A stretch of 64,000 nucleotides of DNA, from positions 195,882,315-195,946,314 of the forward strand of contig OY294068.1 in NCBI GenBank assembly GCA_958510875.1, in the 5' to 3' direction. Below, piece after piece: positions 35,101 to 50,100 of the stretch. Position numbers and translations under genes: made by a program. Under the pieces are notes generated by a model. It worked only from the letters and a program-made list of their open reading frames with translations, searched no databases and had not been told where the DNA came from. Source of the stretch: Endomychus coccineus. Lineage: Eukaryota; Arthropoda; Insecta; Coleoptera; Endomychidae. How positions within the stretch are numbered: position 1 is the first letter of the stretch; every line of letters begins with the position of its first letter.

Positions 35101-38100
35101 ACCAAGAAGTTGCGCAGGCGGCAGTATACATAATAACTAATATATATAGCTACAGCGTGACTGCACGTGACGGACTCATGGTTTTACCCCCCATCTGAAA
35201 TAGCTCAACGCGCCTAAAGAAGTATTCACTTCAAAAATCGTCATATTTTGTACCGGTCAATTGTGTACAAAATTTTGCGGAGCCTATGAATTGGCATGAT
35301 GAGACATTGACTCGTAAAATCCAGATATTTCAGCGATTTCAGAAATAGCTGTTCGGACTTCGTTCCAAAGAGTATAATAAGCCCCGTTTAATTATAGTAG
35401 GTTTTGCGTTCTTCATAGTAAATAAGAAGAATGCCGTAACAATCTCAAAATATCGTAGTCATCACCTTTTCTTGGTGGGCCTTCTCCTCGTCGCCTCCAT
35501 TCCATCTACTGTCTTTTTGACGAAGACTCCTAGTAGGAAACCATGGTTTCATCTCCGGTGACAACATTCTATTAAGACGACAGTGCCGCGTAAGGATTCC
35601 TGTTATGTCCCTAAGGTCCCTTCTATAGAAACGAGTGAGTTTCCTTGAGAGCCTAAACACATACTCTTTGGTAAAAAGTTTGGCCTCTCATATGCTTGAT
35701 GAGTTCCTCCACAAATCGGACCACTTTTTGTTCAGCTGGCCTCGAAGAGCGAGACTTCTAACGCAATTGATAATGCGACCATTTCGTCACCCTCTACTCC
35801 ACTGTGTTATGGGAATCATAAGAGTTGGATTCAATTAGACTTGTCTTGCACTCTTCGACAGCCTTGAGCCTTGATGCGTCTCTAGGAGACTTGAGACTTC
35901 CCAGAGCCAACCGGTGCTCTGTGCAAGATTTTATAGTTCTTTTGGCAGATTTTTTAAGGCGCAGGTCAAAATTACTCAGACCTAGGGCTACTGACATTAT
36001 GATCCTTGACCTTTTCAAGTAGATCTAAAACTGATCCTATTTTGAACCCGTCTGTGAACCATCTAGCATCTAAAATGCATACTTCAGCTTCAGAAAACTC
36101 AGTTCTCTAAGCAACCATATCTCGAACATTGTCCAAACAGTTATAAATTCTTCAACAAAATATTTTATAGGGATGCATTGTACAAGAGGCAGTAAATATA
36201 CTGTTCACAACCAACCGTGCCCTCTGACCCTCCTGCAAAAGAACTGTTGAACAGTTATCTACCAACTAGATTTCCGTGTCGATTCCCTGAATCACGAAAT
36301 CTGTATCATCAATGCGTGGCATTGTGAATAACATTCACTGTGGGACATCTGCTTTCCGGCAGATGGTGTTGGAACATCTAGGTTCGCCAAACATTTCCGA
36401 AGGTTGTAGTGATATCCCTGCCGGAGATGGTTAATCAGTGACTCCATCGTCTGCCTAGTTCCACTGAGGAGCTCATGGAAAGGGCGATACAGCTGTCTGG
36501 AACTAATAGACGTGTTGTCACTGTTCAACCTGGATAACAAAAACTTTGTCTGTATATTTCAGCCCCCAATTCTGGTATATTTCCTCGAAATCACGTAAAA
36601 TCTTTATCGTAATTTTTATGCAAGACTGTTTTGTTTTCATTCAACGATGTTTTAGTTTTATAATGCAGTGAAACAATTAGAAGTTGTAGTGTCTTTGTGT
36701 TTGATAAAGAGCTCGAGAACTCGAGTAATAAAGGCCCTGAGACTATTACGTTGGATGTAGTAAATTATGTAAGAGTGCTCTCCGATATAAATCGACCTGG
36801 CATTAAGAAATTCCCATAACCCTATAGAACGCGCCTTTAAGGGCAATTTGTATGACGGAAAGTTGGCCGGGTGGTAAGCTGCTTTAATTAAGGCCGTTAA
36901 CTAAGGAACCTAGCGTGTCTCGTGTAGCGAACGATAATGTCATCTCAGATAATACAGTTGTGTTTAAATTTTGCAGAATGTGTTCCATGTTTCTACCAGA
37001 ACTGTCAAGTTTCGTGGCAGCCATGTTGTTCGCGGTACATCCTATTCACACAGAAGCGGTAAGTTATCATTTTGGACTATAATTTGCTCCGCTACACACA
37101 CATATTCACACACTTGCTCTCTCGCTCTGTCACGTTGAACAATGTAATAATAACGGCATTTCTAGCAGTCATCAGTAACTATTACGACAGTTATAACTTC
37201 TAGTTATCAACGTTTGAACAAAGGCGATCTGTAGATATATGTGTGTGTGTGTGTACCTTTGAATTGAAAATACAGAGATGGAACTTTAGAACAATAAAAT
37301 TGTAGTTTTACATTAAAAAATCAACCCCGGCAATTCCTCTTGCCAGTGGCGTATCCAGGGAGCCAGCTTGCCTTCGCCCAGGATAAAATCTAAAAATAAA
37401 TACTCAGTTATCGTTAGGCCAAGGTCGATTAAATGGACTTGCTAGACTTTATATCCATACCCCTGTAGTGGTCACTGCAGACAGAGTACTTGATGAGCTG
37501 CAGAAAAAGTCTAGAAAAATACACATTGTTCTTTAAAGTGTAAGTGTATAGTACAGGGTGAAGCAAAAGATGTTAATATTAAATGGGTGTGTAATTACTT
37601 TATATTACAAGACAGAAATTTGGTTACATGGTTTCAATTTGGCACCTATCCCTCTCAATACACACATCATAAAGGAAGCTTGTAATCTCTATCTCTATTT
37701 AAAGAAAATCGGTAACTCTATGACTCGTGATACAAAAAGTTTTTGGGACTTCCTTGTTCTATGCATTTTAATGAAACACTATTAAATGATTCCAAAGAAA
37801 TTGTCAAAGCATTTGGTACATTCTTTGCCAGTGTATACTCTGAACCCAATAACAATAACGATTTCAGCAATATTTCAGATTTGACCAACATTAACTCATC
37901 ATTTTTAAATATTGTATCAATGAGTCAATCAGAAATTGTAACTGTTTTTAAAAATCTTAAGAATAAAGACACCTCTGGACATGATCAAATACCAAGCTTC
38001 TTAATATAAGATTGCGCTTATATGTTTGTTGTCCCACTACAGATTTTGTTCAATTTCAGTTTGAAATCTAGCAAATTCCCGTTCACAAATCTGGTGATGT

Positions 38101-41100
38101 TGGTATTATACTCAATTATAGTCCAATTACGATATTGTCTAACTTATCTAAGGTCTTTGAGATGTGTCGCTTTTTTAGTACTTTCTCGCATATGATATCA
38201 CCATACCAACATGGATTTGTCCAAAGGAGATCTACGGTTACGAATCTTTCTTGTTTGAACAAGTATATTGCTGCTGTTCTTGACAACCAAGGACAGGTTG
38301 ACGTATTATATACAGATTTTTCGAAGGCCTTTGATAAACTTGATCACACTATCCTTCTAGACAAGCTCAAATCCGTTTAGTACCTCGTTAGTAGCGTTTT
38401 TTGCTAATACCTCATCAATAGATCTCAGATTGGCAGTATTGGGGTGAAAGATCAAATTCATTTATCGCCAAATCCGGTGTGCCTCAAGGCCCAAACCTTG
38501 GTGCTATACTGTTTCTGTCATTTATTAATGATTTGGCTGAATCCACAATCGGCTTGAAACTAATTTTTGCTGATGACTTGAAAATATTTTTAAAAATAAA
38601 GATCATAGATGACTGATATGCACTACAAAATGATCTGGGCAATATTTTTGAATGGTGCGCCAACAGTAATTTGAGTCTAAATATTAGTAAATGTTGAGTT
38701 GTTGGCTTCAGTCGTAAAGTCTATCCTATCTCCTTCGATTATCTTTTAAATTCAGTAATCATTCCTCGTAGTACTACAGTCAGAGACTTAGGTGTTCTAT
38801 ACGATCATCAGGTCATTTTTAATCCACATATAAGTGAAACGTGTGATAAATCTTGCACTAAACCAATTCTTGTTTGCAGATCCATGTTGTAATTGTTACA
38901 ATTTAATTAATCGCTTCAATCAGAAAATATGTATGTAAATCGTTAAAAATTGATGTATATGATATCGATAACGAGTAATTTGATAAAAAAAACTTCATTG
39001 TTCAATAAATGTGTGTATTTTCAGGTAACCGGAGTCGTCGGACGTGCAGAAACTCTATCATCAGTTTTCTTTCTGGCCGCATTCATGCTCTACAGTAAAG
39101 CGTCCAGAAGCAAAAAATTCACAGGTAAATTATCAAATACGTTTTTAAAGGATCGTTTTTAGAGACAAACTCGCTACGCTTCTCTATATGTTTCGCTAGG
39201 TTCACGAATGTCGTATTGGAAACCGGTCGAGAATATTAAAGAAGCCATGAACAACTAGAATATAATGAGGAACGGGTTATATTCCATTCGTAGAGATTGA
39301 GAGCGTCAAGCTTGTGATACAGTGTCCTTCGTTCATTTGTTTGTAGTCTATCTCCGCCATATAGGTATAACGTGTCTTGTTATAATTACTTGAAATTATT
39401 TTTGAAAACCATACATGTCAAAAAATCTAGATCGATACTACTTATGGGGAGGGAAGTAAGAAGAAGCATTTCTGAAATAACACATTCCTGAATTCATATT
39501 GAAACGAAGCAAATAGAATCATGGATTCGTTGAACACACATCCTAGCGGAAATTGTTGTTTGTCCGATTTTATATAATTACGTAAATTTATTCTTAGACT
39601 AGAGATAATGACCTAGCAATGAAAGGGTCGATTCAAATACCGCAATTTACTCAAATCAATTTCATCCAGATTCCATAGTCATAAATAATTTGATATCAAT
39701 TTCAAAGCTACAGGTTCTTCTTTCTACCAATGTATTCTTCATTTCCGTCGCAGCTGCTATACAATTCTATGTTATTTTCTTCACTTGCCATTCTGAACAT
39801 CGGAAAACTGATTTTTCAAGTCACTACGTAGACTCCTCATCCCCAATATACAGATTGGTATTTATAGAGCAGTATATAGGAGGTTATGCTACTGTTACAA
39901 CAGCCGCATATGTATCCTATTTAAACGTAAGAAATGGAGAAGAAAGATGGTGAACGCCTACAATTACAGACATTGGGTATTATTAATAGCGAGACTATTA
40001 TCTTCTGGATGCTCAGGCTCACACTTGTACTGCATGTCTGAACTTTGCTAAGGAAACTTATACTTACTTTTACTTCTCAATAATCAAACTAAAAATGCCT
40101 TTAGAATTGAAATGTTACAACAGTTTTCTAGGGGTAATTCTTGTTTTGAAATTGTCAATAATTAATTTTCAAACTTATGGATGTGTTACCCTATCCAGTC
40201 ATTCCACTTTTCAACCGGCAAATGATCATCTGGATACATTAATCCGTTTATCTGTTGAAGAAGAATACCATTTTCATGAAGTTGACAAAAGTAAAGAGAT
40301 TTTACCTTATGGAATAGGCAAACAATGATGATACGAGTGCTTTATTACAATCTAAGTCCCTCGTACGGAATAGACCAAGAGCCGGTACTGCCTTACAGGC
40401 CAGGAGATATTGAGTCAGGTTCATACAAGCAATAAGGCATGACGTTGGCCTCCTCGATAAACAAACCAAGGCTATGTATGTCTCTGTTCTGGCAGAAATG
40501 AACCTAATCTTGAAAGAGTAGGAAAAATGGACAAAATATCAAGATCTCCTGTTCGAGCTTACGTCAGAAAAACCAAAATCGGTTAACCAAAGCTACTCCT
40601 CCCCGCCGGTCGGTAAGTAGCTTCAGGTTCCTAAATCGTGTGCCCTAAGTAGCCTTATTGAACCCAGAATGACAACCTTCTGCATCCGGTCTGTCAAGAT
40701 CTGCGCCGAGTTCTTACAGGCCAGAATGATCTTCAACGCAGCGAACACTGAATTCCGCCCAAAACACCGATGATCAGAACCACTAATATGACCTTGTGGC
40801 CTGGGTATATAGCCTTATGGAGCTCGAACAGGAACATGTCTTCAATACCATTGCACATACGTCTTTTCACTTAGTTCAGTGAAATCTTGGGGTGCAAAAA
40901 CAAGACAAGAAGCGTCAGTATTTCTCTTTTAGCTGATTCATATCAGTTACGAGTGAAGGAATTTCAATTGCAAATCCTTCTGAAACAAATTCTTTAATAA
41001 ATACAATTATTCATCGACTTTACACCGATTATTTATGAGCGAATATGTTGCACGAATATCCATTTAACTATTCACTATCACAATCAAAATTACCTTCATT

Positions 41101-44100
41101 AAATATCGGTTTAACGATGTCAGTTGTACGTTGTTCATATTCAATGATTTCATAGTGAAATATCTTTGATGTAAAATGTTCGTTAACCAACAATTTATTA
41201 GAATATCATTTCCCTGGATTAATATTTCATCCCTCTGTACTCCATAATAAATTTGTGTCGCTTCAACATACATTTGACATGCATCAAGAAGCAATTTATT
41301 TACAACATACGATTATATGTGCATATGTATTTGAAATATCATCCAAAAACTAAATTAAATTATTTTGATTGCGCATCCAGAAATGTATTAGTTCTCACAA
41401 AATTGGAAATAAAAAGCGCCAACAATAAAGACGGAAACGTAAGCAAAGACGTAGAACATTGTTTTTTTTATGTTCAATACCCAACAATCTTGTGAAGTAA
41501 ATCATCCAAAAACTTTGTAGTAAATATTACTCAATCCTTAAATGTCACTTCGATTGTAAGCTAAGTATGATCCAGTTGAACAGCGATCATTTTCGAAATC
41601 TGTTTGAGACGTATCTAGTCGGGCCATCCTAAAAAGTAATTGGAAATGAAACTTACTTCCGTAAAGGAAATTAAATATGACGGAAGCGTGCCCATATAGG
41701 AGATGATATGTGTTGAACTTTCATTTTCTGCTTGAAACAGCATTTAACAGTTGACTTTTAAGTGGTAATTGTTTTCCTCTATGAGACCAAAAGGCTTCTG
41801 GAATTGAATTAAAGATTCGATGAATTCAAAAAAAATTGAGTTTGCGTTATTTTCATCTCATTCGTTAAGTTGAAGCGCATAATGTTCAGTTATGCTGTTA
41901 TAGTATTTAATTTGCAAATATACGAGGGTAAATTAAATATAACCGATAATTTTCGCATTGTCACTTGCGCGGCATGTGGACTTGACAAGAGGTTTGAAGT
42001 GGGGAACAGTGTCAGCTTTCTTAGAAGCATAGTGAGTTCATTCACCGGTTGAATCATCTACTTTTCGGGAAGATTGAAAGTATCGTTTGGTGCGATAGAG
42101 ATAAAAAAACGATGTTGGCAAGTATGTTCCAAGGAGTAGAAAAATAGTCGAATACAACTCCCACGAATGAGGTTGAAGGAAATTTCTTTGCCAACTATTT
42201 TCAAAATTCCGTAGGCATAGCTTTTCTGGATGTAACTTCTTCCTTTACTACACGTAGTATATGATGTAAGGGAAGTATTGTAATCGGCACAAGAAAAAAA
42301 TTACGGATTTTCGAGGATATGTACGTTTCGATCACTTCTGAATAGATATAGTCTATTTTTAACGTGATATCTGTGTGCAGATTTGACGTGGTGGAAATAG
42401 TACTATTTTTCAGCGTGGTAGCCCCGTTTCGAGCGGTATTTCTGACATCCATCTTCATTTTTCCAAATGGAATTTTGGTATTTTATTGAACCTTAAGATT
42501 AGAATCCGCTAAAGTGTCCGAAATTATCATTTAAAGATTCAGGTAACGTCACGATCTATTTTATGTATTTATTCTGTGGTACATTTTGATAGTTCAAGTG
42601 TCAATATAAAACAAGGTTATATTATAGTGTGAATGAAGTCAACCTGGCAGCAGGTGACAGTATGAAACATAGAGTTGTGAAATGCATTATGTAAATAATT
42701 TGAATCAATTTCAATGTAACACAGAATGAAGCAAATCGACAAGAGCCAAAGATAACTAGGAAAACCTATGCCCAGAAGTTATCAAAAAACACGAATCAGT
42801 TGGGAAATGCAAGAATGAAACTACAAACAGTTGAACGAACAAGCTGGATATATGTGTCAAATCTAAATGTAGAAACTTCTTGTGAAGATGTAATTGAATG
42901 CTTAAAAGAAGCTGATGATACTTGCCAATACCAGTGTGAGCGCATTGAAGCAAAATACCCTAACCCAAGGGCAGCTTCATTCAAAATAGGAGTACCAGCT
43001 CGTCTAGAATCAGTAATTAAAACACTTGAGTTCTGGCCTAAGGATGTACTAGTTGATCGGTATTACTTCCCGAAACGACACCAAAATTTTCAACGACAAA
43101 CAGATAGAAACACAGGAACCTAGTGAATCTCAAGACCACAGACTCAGTGGAGAATAAAAGAAGTGACAGTGCTAAAAACAATTCGGAATCAATGTTCTAT
43201 TTAATACATCAAAATATCCAGTCTCTGAGAAATAAAACACTCGATATTGAACTATATCTGAATACTATTCAGTTTGTACCGAATATAATATATCTAACGG
43301 AACATTGGTGCAAAAATGGGGAAATTGAAACAATCCCTCTTCAAGGCTACAATTTAGTGTCTTCATACAGTCGTGAAACCGCTATTCATGGAGGAACCTG
43401 CATCTACATGCACTATAAAGCAGACTTCGAGGAAGACAATGAACTGAAACAAAAAAACAATGAATTTAATTTCGAGAGCTCTTGTGCAGTAAGTAAATCT
43501 CTCGCTCTTGTAATAATTTGTATATATAGATCTCCACTTGGGTCGGTAGATATATTTTTCGACATCTTGATTGATTTTCTAGATCACAACTGCAATAAGT
43601 ATAAAAAGTATAAAATAATATTATGTGGTGATTTTAATTTATGTTTATTGAACAAGAACACCAATACTAAAAAAATTTTAGATATTCTTAGCAGCTACAA
43701 TTTCACCCAAACTATATTTAGTGCCACAGGGGTAACAAAAGTGTCACAATCTTTAATTGAGAATATTTTTATCAATTTTAAAAATAAATATAAAGGAGAA
43801 GTTCTAACAACTGCTCTCTCCGATCATCATAGGCAAGTTATCAGGGTTAGCACAGGCAGTGCAGGACAGTGTGGCCTTAGATCAAAAAAAATCTTTTCTG
43901 ATATAAAACTTAATGATATCCTTCATGAACTTCAAAATGAAGATTGGAGAAGTGTTTATAATCAGGTAAATCCAAATAACGCCTATAATCACTTATAAAT
44001 AAATTGAATACCACCATAAATCTAATAGTCCAACCAAAAATTGTGAACCAACGTAATAAACATAATATTTGGATTACCAAAGGAATCAGAGTATCGTGCA

Positions 44101-47100
44101 AAAATAAAAGAAAATTGTTTGAACAAAGTATACTAGGCTCTATACCATCAGAATATTACAAGCAGTACTGTAGTATCTTAAAAAAATGTAATAATTGAAG
44201 CTAAGAAAATGTGCAATATCGGGTACATTCTATCCTCGAAAAATAAATGCAAGGCTACTTGGAGTGTAGTAAATGAATATCTAGGGAAAAATGTCTCTGA
44301 CAGAAACATGAATATTCTCAAACACATTAAAGTGAACTCGGCATCTGGAACTGACTGTTTGGATTTTGTAAATGCATTTTTCATTCAATCCGGACCAATA
44401 GAAGAAACACAAAGACCTTTAGCGAATTTGAAACTTAAAAATTCCACCAATAAAAGCATTTTCTTAAAGCCAACAGTTGCAAATGAAGTTTATAATATTA
44501 TCATGACGCTCAAAAATTCTTCAACCATTGGAGAGGATGAGATTCCCATGAATGTCCTGAAAAAAGTAGCACACATCATAGCGGAACCTATAAGCTTTAT
44601 AATTAACTTAACCTTTACAACTGTGATATTTCCAGACAAATTAAAAACTGCTAAGATCAGGCCAGTTTTCAAAAAAGGCTCAAGATGTGATATAGACAAT
44701 TATCGTCCAATTGCAATACTCTCAAATCTGAGCAAAATCTTTGAGAAAGCTATACATGGAAGATTTATCAATTTCATTGAAAATGAGTCTCTTCTCTCCG
44801 ACTCCCAAAACGGATTTAGAAAGCGGAGAACTACCACCAGGGCAATATATGTAGCTCTTGGCGAAATCATAAATTTTCTTAACAACAGAAAACATACATT
44901 GGCAATGTGCATAGATCTATCCAAGGCTTTCGATTGCGTAAACCATGACATATTAATTACTAAAATGGAGCAGTATGGTTTCAGGGGTGTATCTCTGCAA
45001 CTAATAAAATCTTATCTTAGCAATAGAAATCAATATGTAACAGAAATAAATGATCTTGGCCAAAACGTAAGTTCCAGCAAAATTATAAATACTAAAGGTG
45101 TACCGCAAGGTTCGATCCTGGGGCCCTTATTATTTCTGCTGTATATAAACGATTTACCCGAAATAATAGCTTATATCCTTGTTCAGTTCGCGTATGATAC
45201 ATCCTTGATATTTGGTGAAGATACAGACAAAGAGCTTGAAGACAAAATCCTAGAATCACTGAAACTGGTTCAAAGCTGGTTTACTGAGAATAAATTAAAA
45301 ATGAACGTAAATAAAACGCAGCTAATTGAATTTTCCCATAAGCATACACAAAATCATCTTAATATTATTATAAATAACACTACTTTGACGCCAGTTAATA
45401 GTGTCAAATTCCTAGGGGTAGTAATTGATTCAAGGTTAAACTGGCATCATCACATTGATGTTTTAGCAGGAAACCTCTTCAAATTCTGCTATGCTATTAG
45501 AGTACTAAGACTTACGGTTGACTTAGCAACATGTTTTACTGTCTATCATAGCCATGTAGAATCCCGAATTCGCTACGGTATTATTTTCTGGGGTAATTCG
45601 ACTAACGTGTCAAGAATCTTCATTCTCCAAAAGCTATGCCTCAGAAATATCCTTGACTTAAAAAATCGTGAAAGTTGTAAAAGACACTTTATCTCGCGAA
45701 ACATACTTACACTAACAAGTTTATATATATTGGAGTGTGTAAAGTTCGTAGCACAAAATAAAGATCTATTTGAAGACCAGATAGCTGATCATAAACATAA
45801 TACTAGATCTAAGAATAATCTTACAGTGGATAAATTAAACTTTACCTACCTTCAAAAAAATGTGAAACATTCAATAATCAAAATCTATAACAAACTTCCG
45901 ATTCAGGTTCGAGATCTTAATATAAATTCGTTGAAGTATAAGCTTAAACATTTTTTAGCAAGTAGAGGCTACTACACGATACAAGAGTTTCTCTGTGATA
46001 AGATAGAAATATAATACTAGATTTACGATATTCTGTGTACTTATCTGACATGTCCTACGCCAATCGGCAATTTTTAGGAACTAATAAAATTATTACTTAC
46101 TTACTACTTACTATAATTTAACATCTTTCATTAGGAGCCCATTAATCATTGACCGTAGTCATTTTATAATGAGGATATATTCAATTAATTACTCTACGTT
46201 ATGTAAGGTTGTGAAGTAAAAGGGATTTGATATATTATGACAGTTCAGACTGTCTATACTATCACAGACAACACATAACCAATCAACAAACCGGTACGAC
46301 CATTGAAATATCTATAGAAAAGGGAGAGATCGACCATCTTTCTACGATGGTTTAGAGATGTCAATGAATTTGTATATAGAGTATATTAAGTTGTTTCTAA
46401 TGAATGTGGAATATCTTATAGTAAATCTTAGGCCAAAACGTCATTTTTACTGATTCAGGATCTGGATCCGTACTGGATTATATTACTCTGGAGTTACTTA
46501 AATATACTTCTACTACAATTTAAACAAGTGGATTTAAAAAAAAAGTTTATTTGACAGAATTTAATTTTTATTTGACGTTCTCAGTGATTGATCACCTACC
46601 TTTTGTGGGGTTGCAGGTGATTTAGGTTTTGTGCGAGAAATGTTAACGTGAAGCATTTGCTGTAGAAATACGTCGTTAAAATAACAAAAGTGTCAAAGTA
46701 CTAGTGCCAAACTTTTGGCGGGAATCTCCTTTATTTATGAAGATATTGCAAACAACACGAAAAAGATCGCAAGATTCATGTTGAATACCTTTCGTTGTTT
46801 CGCAACATGAATCTTCTATATGAATAGTCTTATCAGAGATTAAGGCAATATTTGCACTAGTGCAAGATTATCGTTGTAATTCATTTTCGATTGGTCTGAA
46901 ACTTGCCAGAAACCTCTATTTTATCGGGTAAAAATTTACCGAATAAAATAGTTCCTACAATGCCATAAAATAATAATCTCTACATGTAACAGAGGATAAT
47001 ATGTTTTTAATACTAACATCACTAGTCTAGATCGGTCAGCCACATTACCAACTAACAGTTCTAGATAGCTGTTCCGCTTTCTCATGGAGCTCTTCAACGA

Positions 47101-50100
47101 GAAAGTTTGCAGTATAACTGATCGATATCTAACGTCATCTACGAGATTCCACCAATTTTACACAAGTTTTGGGGAATGTTAGACTACTGGAGCGCCAGAT
47201 GGCAAAAGCCAACAAGAAATATCATTTATTATCAGATGGAAGTAAAATCAACCAGAGGCATAACTAAGACTTTACAGAAGACTTTACCGCCTTGACGGGT
47301 GCTGGGACGTTTAAATTGAAGCTCTGATAAATTTTGATAACATAGTACCGGGATATCAAAAATTATCTTGGTCAAGGGTGGTTGTGGAATCTAAAACGTG
47401 TGTCTCACTTTACGTTTGAAATAATTATGTCACTGTCACACTGACATCATCAATAACCTACAAATTTCATACCTATTTATTTCAGTTGTAAAACAATAAT
47501 GAACTACAAATTAAAAATTATCTTGGTCAAGGGTGGTTGTAGAATGTAAAACGAAATGTTGACTTTGAACCTTTTACAAGATCGCAACAGCCACAAACGG
47601 GGTCGAAAACTGTTTTAAATTGGTTAATTTTCGATAAATCGAATGACGTTCACGTGAGGAGCGCGTAGCTCGCGAATTAGAAAAGTGCAAATCTTCGGAA
47701 CATAGAACGTCTTTACGAGGACTTTTCGCATGCGGTTTTCGCTCCATGTCGTTAGTTTATGAACGGGGCCAACTAAATAGCATAGTCTCTGGCCCCAAAA
47801 TGTCGATTAAATAGGAAAATCTAATTAAAATAGAAACAGGTACTCTCAGGTCTCAGCTAGGCGCGTCTAACGTGCGACGTACCAAAGGGAATTTTCTAGC
47901 TACTAAAATATACCCAAAAGCGGTTAAAAGCTAGCGGCCTATAGCCGAAAACACTTTATTACAACTGGCGCCGGCCGCACGGGGCATGGATGGATGGATT
48001 GGATGGATTTTGATGTGAAGGGTGTATAATTATACTGGCACTTAGGCCTCTGAACTGGGCCCATTGTGCCACCCCTTCAAGGCGAAGGTCCCTGTCCCTC
48101 CTCAGCCATCGAGCCAACCAATCGCGTTGATCAGCCCGAGGACCGCACCGGGTGGAGCGTCGCCAATGTTGACCAGATTTGGCCAGGGGTCCCCCAAAAT
48201 GGCAACTCTTGTCGATGAGAGCGCCGGGCAGTGACAAATCACATGTTCCGCTGTCTCATCCTCTTCGTAGCATCCTCGACATATGGGGTCGACAACGACT
48301 CCCATCGTGTGAAGATGTTTATTAAGTCGGCAGTGTCCTGTCCATATTCCTATGAGTCTTCTAAGATTAAATCTTGTCAGTCGTAGGCAGAACTTTGCAA
48401 TTTTTGGGCACGGTGCTTTTATAGCAGTATGTGCCTGTCTACAGCTATCATTCGATATCCATCGTTCGGTATGCCGTTTTAGGGTATCTTCTTTTATCAA
48501 AGCAGTCAAAGCACGGGGCATAAAACGGCCCCGAATTAACAAGATCGAGTTAAAAAGTATAAACTCTAACTGACGCGTAGCGAGCTCCTCGAGCCATATG
48601 TCAAATTGATAACGTTCGTAGCTAATTACATAGGACGTCTGGCGTTCATGCAATTGTGTTTTTATACAATTCGAACCTTCTAATTTCGATAGGCCACGTG
48701 AAAATCCCGGAATCTAAAGCGCTAGAGACTTCTGAGTGTTATAACATTCGTATAAAATTGCGAAATTTCTCACTTTTAGAAACTTCAATTTAATTAATTT
48801 GACACAAGTTTTGATAACGTAAAGTAAGACACACGTTTTAGATTCCACAACCACCCTTGACCAAGATAATTTTTGATATCCCGGTATATGAATTCGTTGG
48901 GGTTATGATTTCGATGACATTCTTCAAAGGTTACTCACGACACTGAATTGAAACAACGAAGTTCATCCACCGGTAATTGGAAAGCGTAACCAAGTTCTAA
49001 GCTAATAAATATTTTTTGACTGTGCATAATTTTCTATCAATATACCAACTTCCTCCTCAACGTGTTTCAATCAAAATTGAAACCTTGGATATAAAAGTTG
49101 TAGACCATTGAACGAGAAATAGGAGTCATATTGAAGTAGGGTATATTTATGAGTTTCTATCCATTTCATATCTTGAGAAATCGCTACAAACGTTACCAAG
49201 TTCTTTATTTAACGGCGGAAGAACAACGTCGCATTTCGCATAAAAAGAGGATTCTGAAGTTATTATGCATGAAAGACACTATAAATATAAAGTAATATTT
49301 AAATTTTGAAATTTTCTTGGCTTTGTTGCAGGCTGGAAGTATCTATCTTTCTCCATGCTCTCCATAGCTGTGGCGATGCTGTGCAAGGAACAAGGCATAA
49401 CGATTGCTGTTATTTGTGCGGCTCACGAGATTTTCGTTTCGCAGAAGGTGAATAAGTAGCTACATGTCTTGTCTCATCCATAAAAAGCTCTCTAATTTTC
49501 TCTAGTTTCGTACGCTCGCCAGTTTATACGCATTAAGGTGAACTGTAGAGTATTGATTGGGGAAGTTCACACGTTTATGGTTTTCTGATGCTAACAGGAA
49601 ATACCAAAAATATATTGGATTGAAATTAAATCTTATATTCGGCAAAACTATACGATAAGTTTGTCATGACGTTGTAGTTTCAAGTTTAGTGCAACCAATA
49701 GTTCAAACATAATTACCCATATTTAAGATGTATTCCACTTGAGTTGGATCACTAATTTGATTTCAAATGTTGGCAGCAAATTGTTAACAACTTTCTCTTT
49801 TTTTATATTTCGACTACTGTTGTATATTTATCTAAATTCAATTAATTGCATCATTTTAACTATTTACTCGGCACTCTTCCTATGAAAGTGGTCACTTGCT
49901 TTGTAGATTATGAAGAGCTGCTGGGATGTAAAGTAGCTCTTGGCACGGAATAGAAAACTAAGTCTTTGTGCAGTAGAAGATGCAAGCTTGAATTTTGCTT
50001 GCATTAAGCTCTACTAGATTATCAGATCCTCATTTCAAAATCATTGCCAGATCTCCATTAATTGTGCCAACTCCATCTGTAAAGCTGTGAATGGGGCAGG

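Larger units (their letters stand above)
32485..36976 (+). other. TMTC3 intron 2, 4.5 kb
   Basis: Holds the dispersed-repeat copy near 33.1 kb, the repeat core at 33505-34165, palindromes, an inverted repeat and a LINE fragment, all listed separately. Bases 36080-36976 contain no clear element. Confidence 0.8.
42730..46112 (+). mobile_element. nearly complete CR1/Jockey-like LINE with TTAC-type tail
   Basis: An ORF1 end (42800-43123) is followed by ORF2 with an endonuclease (43123-43998) and RT (44209-46014). The 3' end is a TTAC-type simple repeat (ACTTACTTACT, about 46094-46106). The 5' end is truncated or not recognisable upstream of about 42730. ORF2 is broken into three frames (1, 0, 1). 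Probably the youngest LINE in the window, since the RT frame runs 601 codons without a stop. Confidence 0.9.
47348..48884. mobile_element. TA-flanked DNA element with 67-bp TIRs, carrying a nested LINE
   Basis: Terminal inverted repeats 47348-47414 and 48818-48884 differ at one position. They start CCGGGATATCAAAAATTATC and are flanked by TA at 47346-47347 and 48885-48886. A partial direct copy of the left TIR recurs at about 47514-47553. The interior is the core also found at 33505-34165, on the - strand. There is no transposase, so the element is non-autonomous. TA duplication suggests a Tc1/mariner-type mover; the superfamily is not established. Confidence 0.88.
39125..49331 (+). other. TMTC3 intron 4, 10.2 kb
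   Basis: Contains the near-complete LINE (42730-46112) and the nested TIR element (47348-48884). The 39125-42730 and 46113-47347 stretches have no element I can name; ORFs in them are short. A GC-richer block at 40320-40870 may be an old insert but shows no coding match. Confidence 0.75.

Noticed and set aside
36292..36540. Minus ORF with a gag-like flavour ([20 protein letters not shown])
   Set aside because: Resembles the x-x-V-x-x-F/L-x-x-L-R region of retrotransposon gag only loosely; no zinc knuckle, LTR or neighbouring pol was found.
40320..40870. GC-richer block in intron 4 that looked like a LINE or pseudogene
   Set aside because: No frame on either strand gave recognisable motifs.
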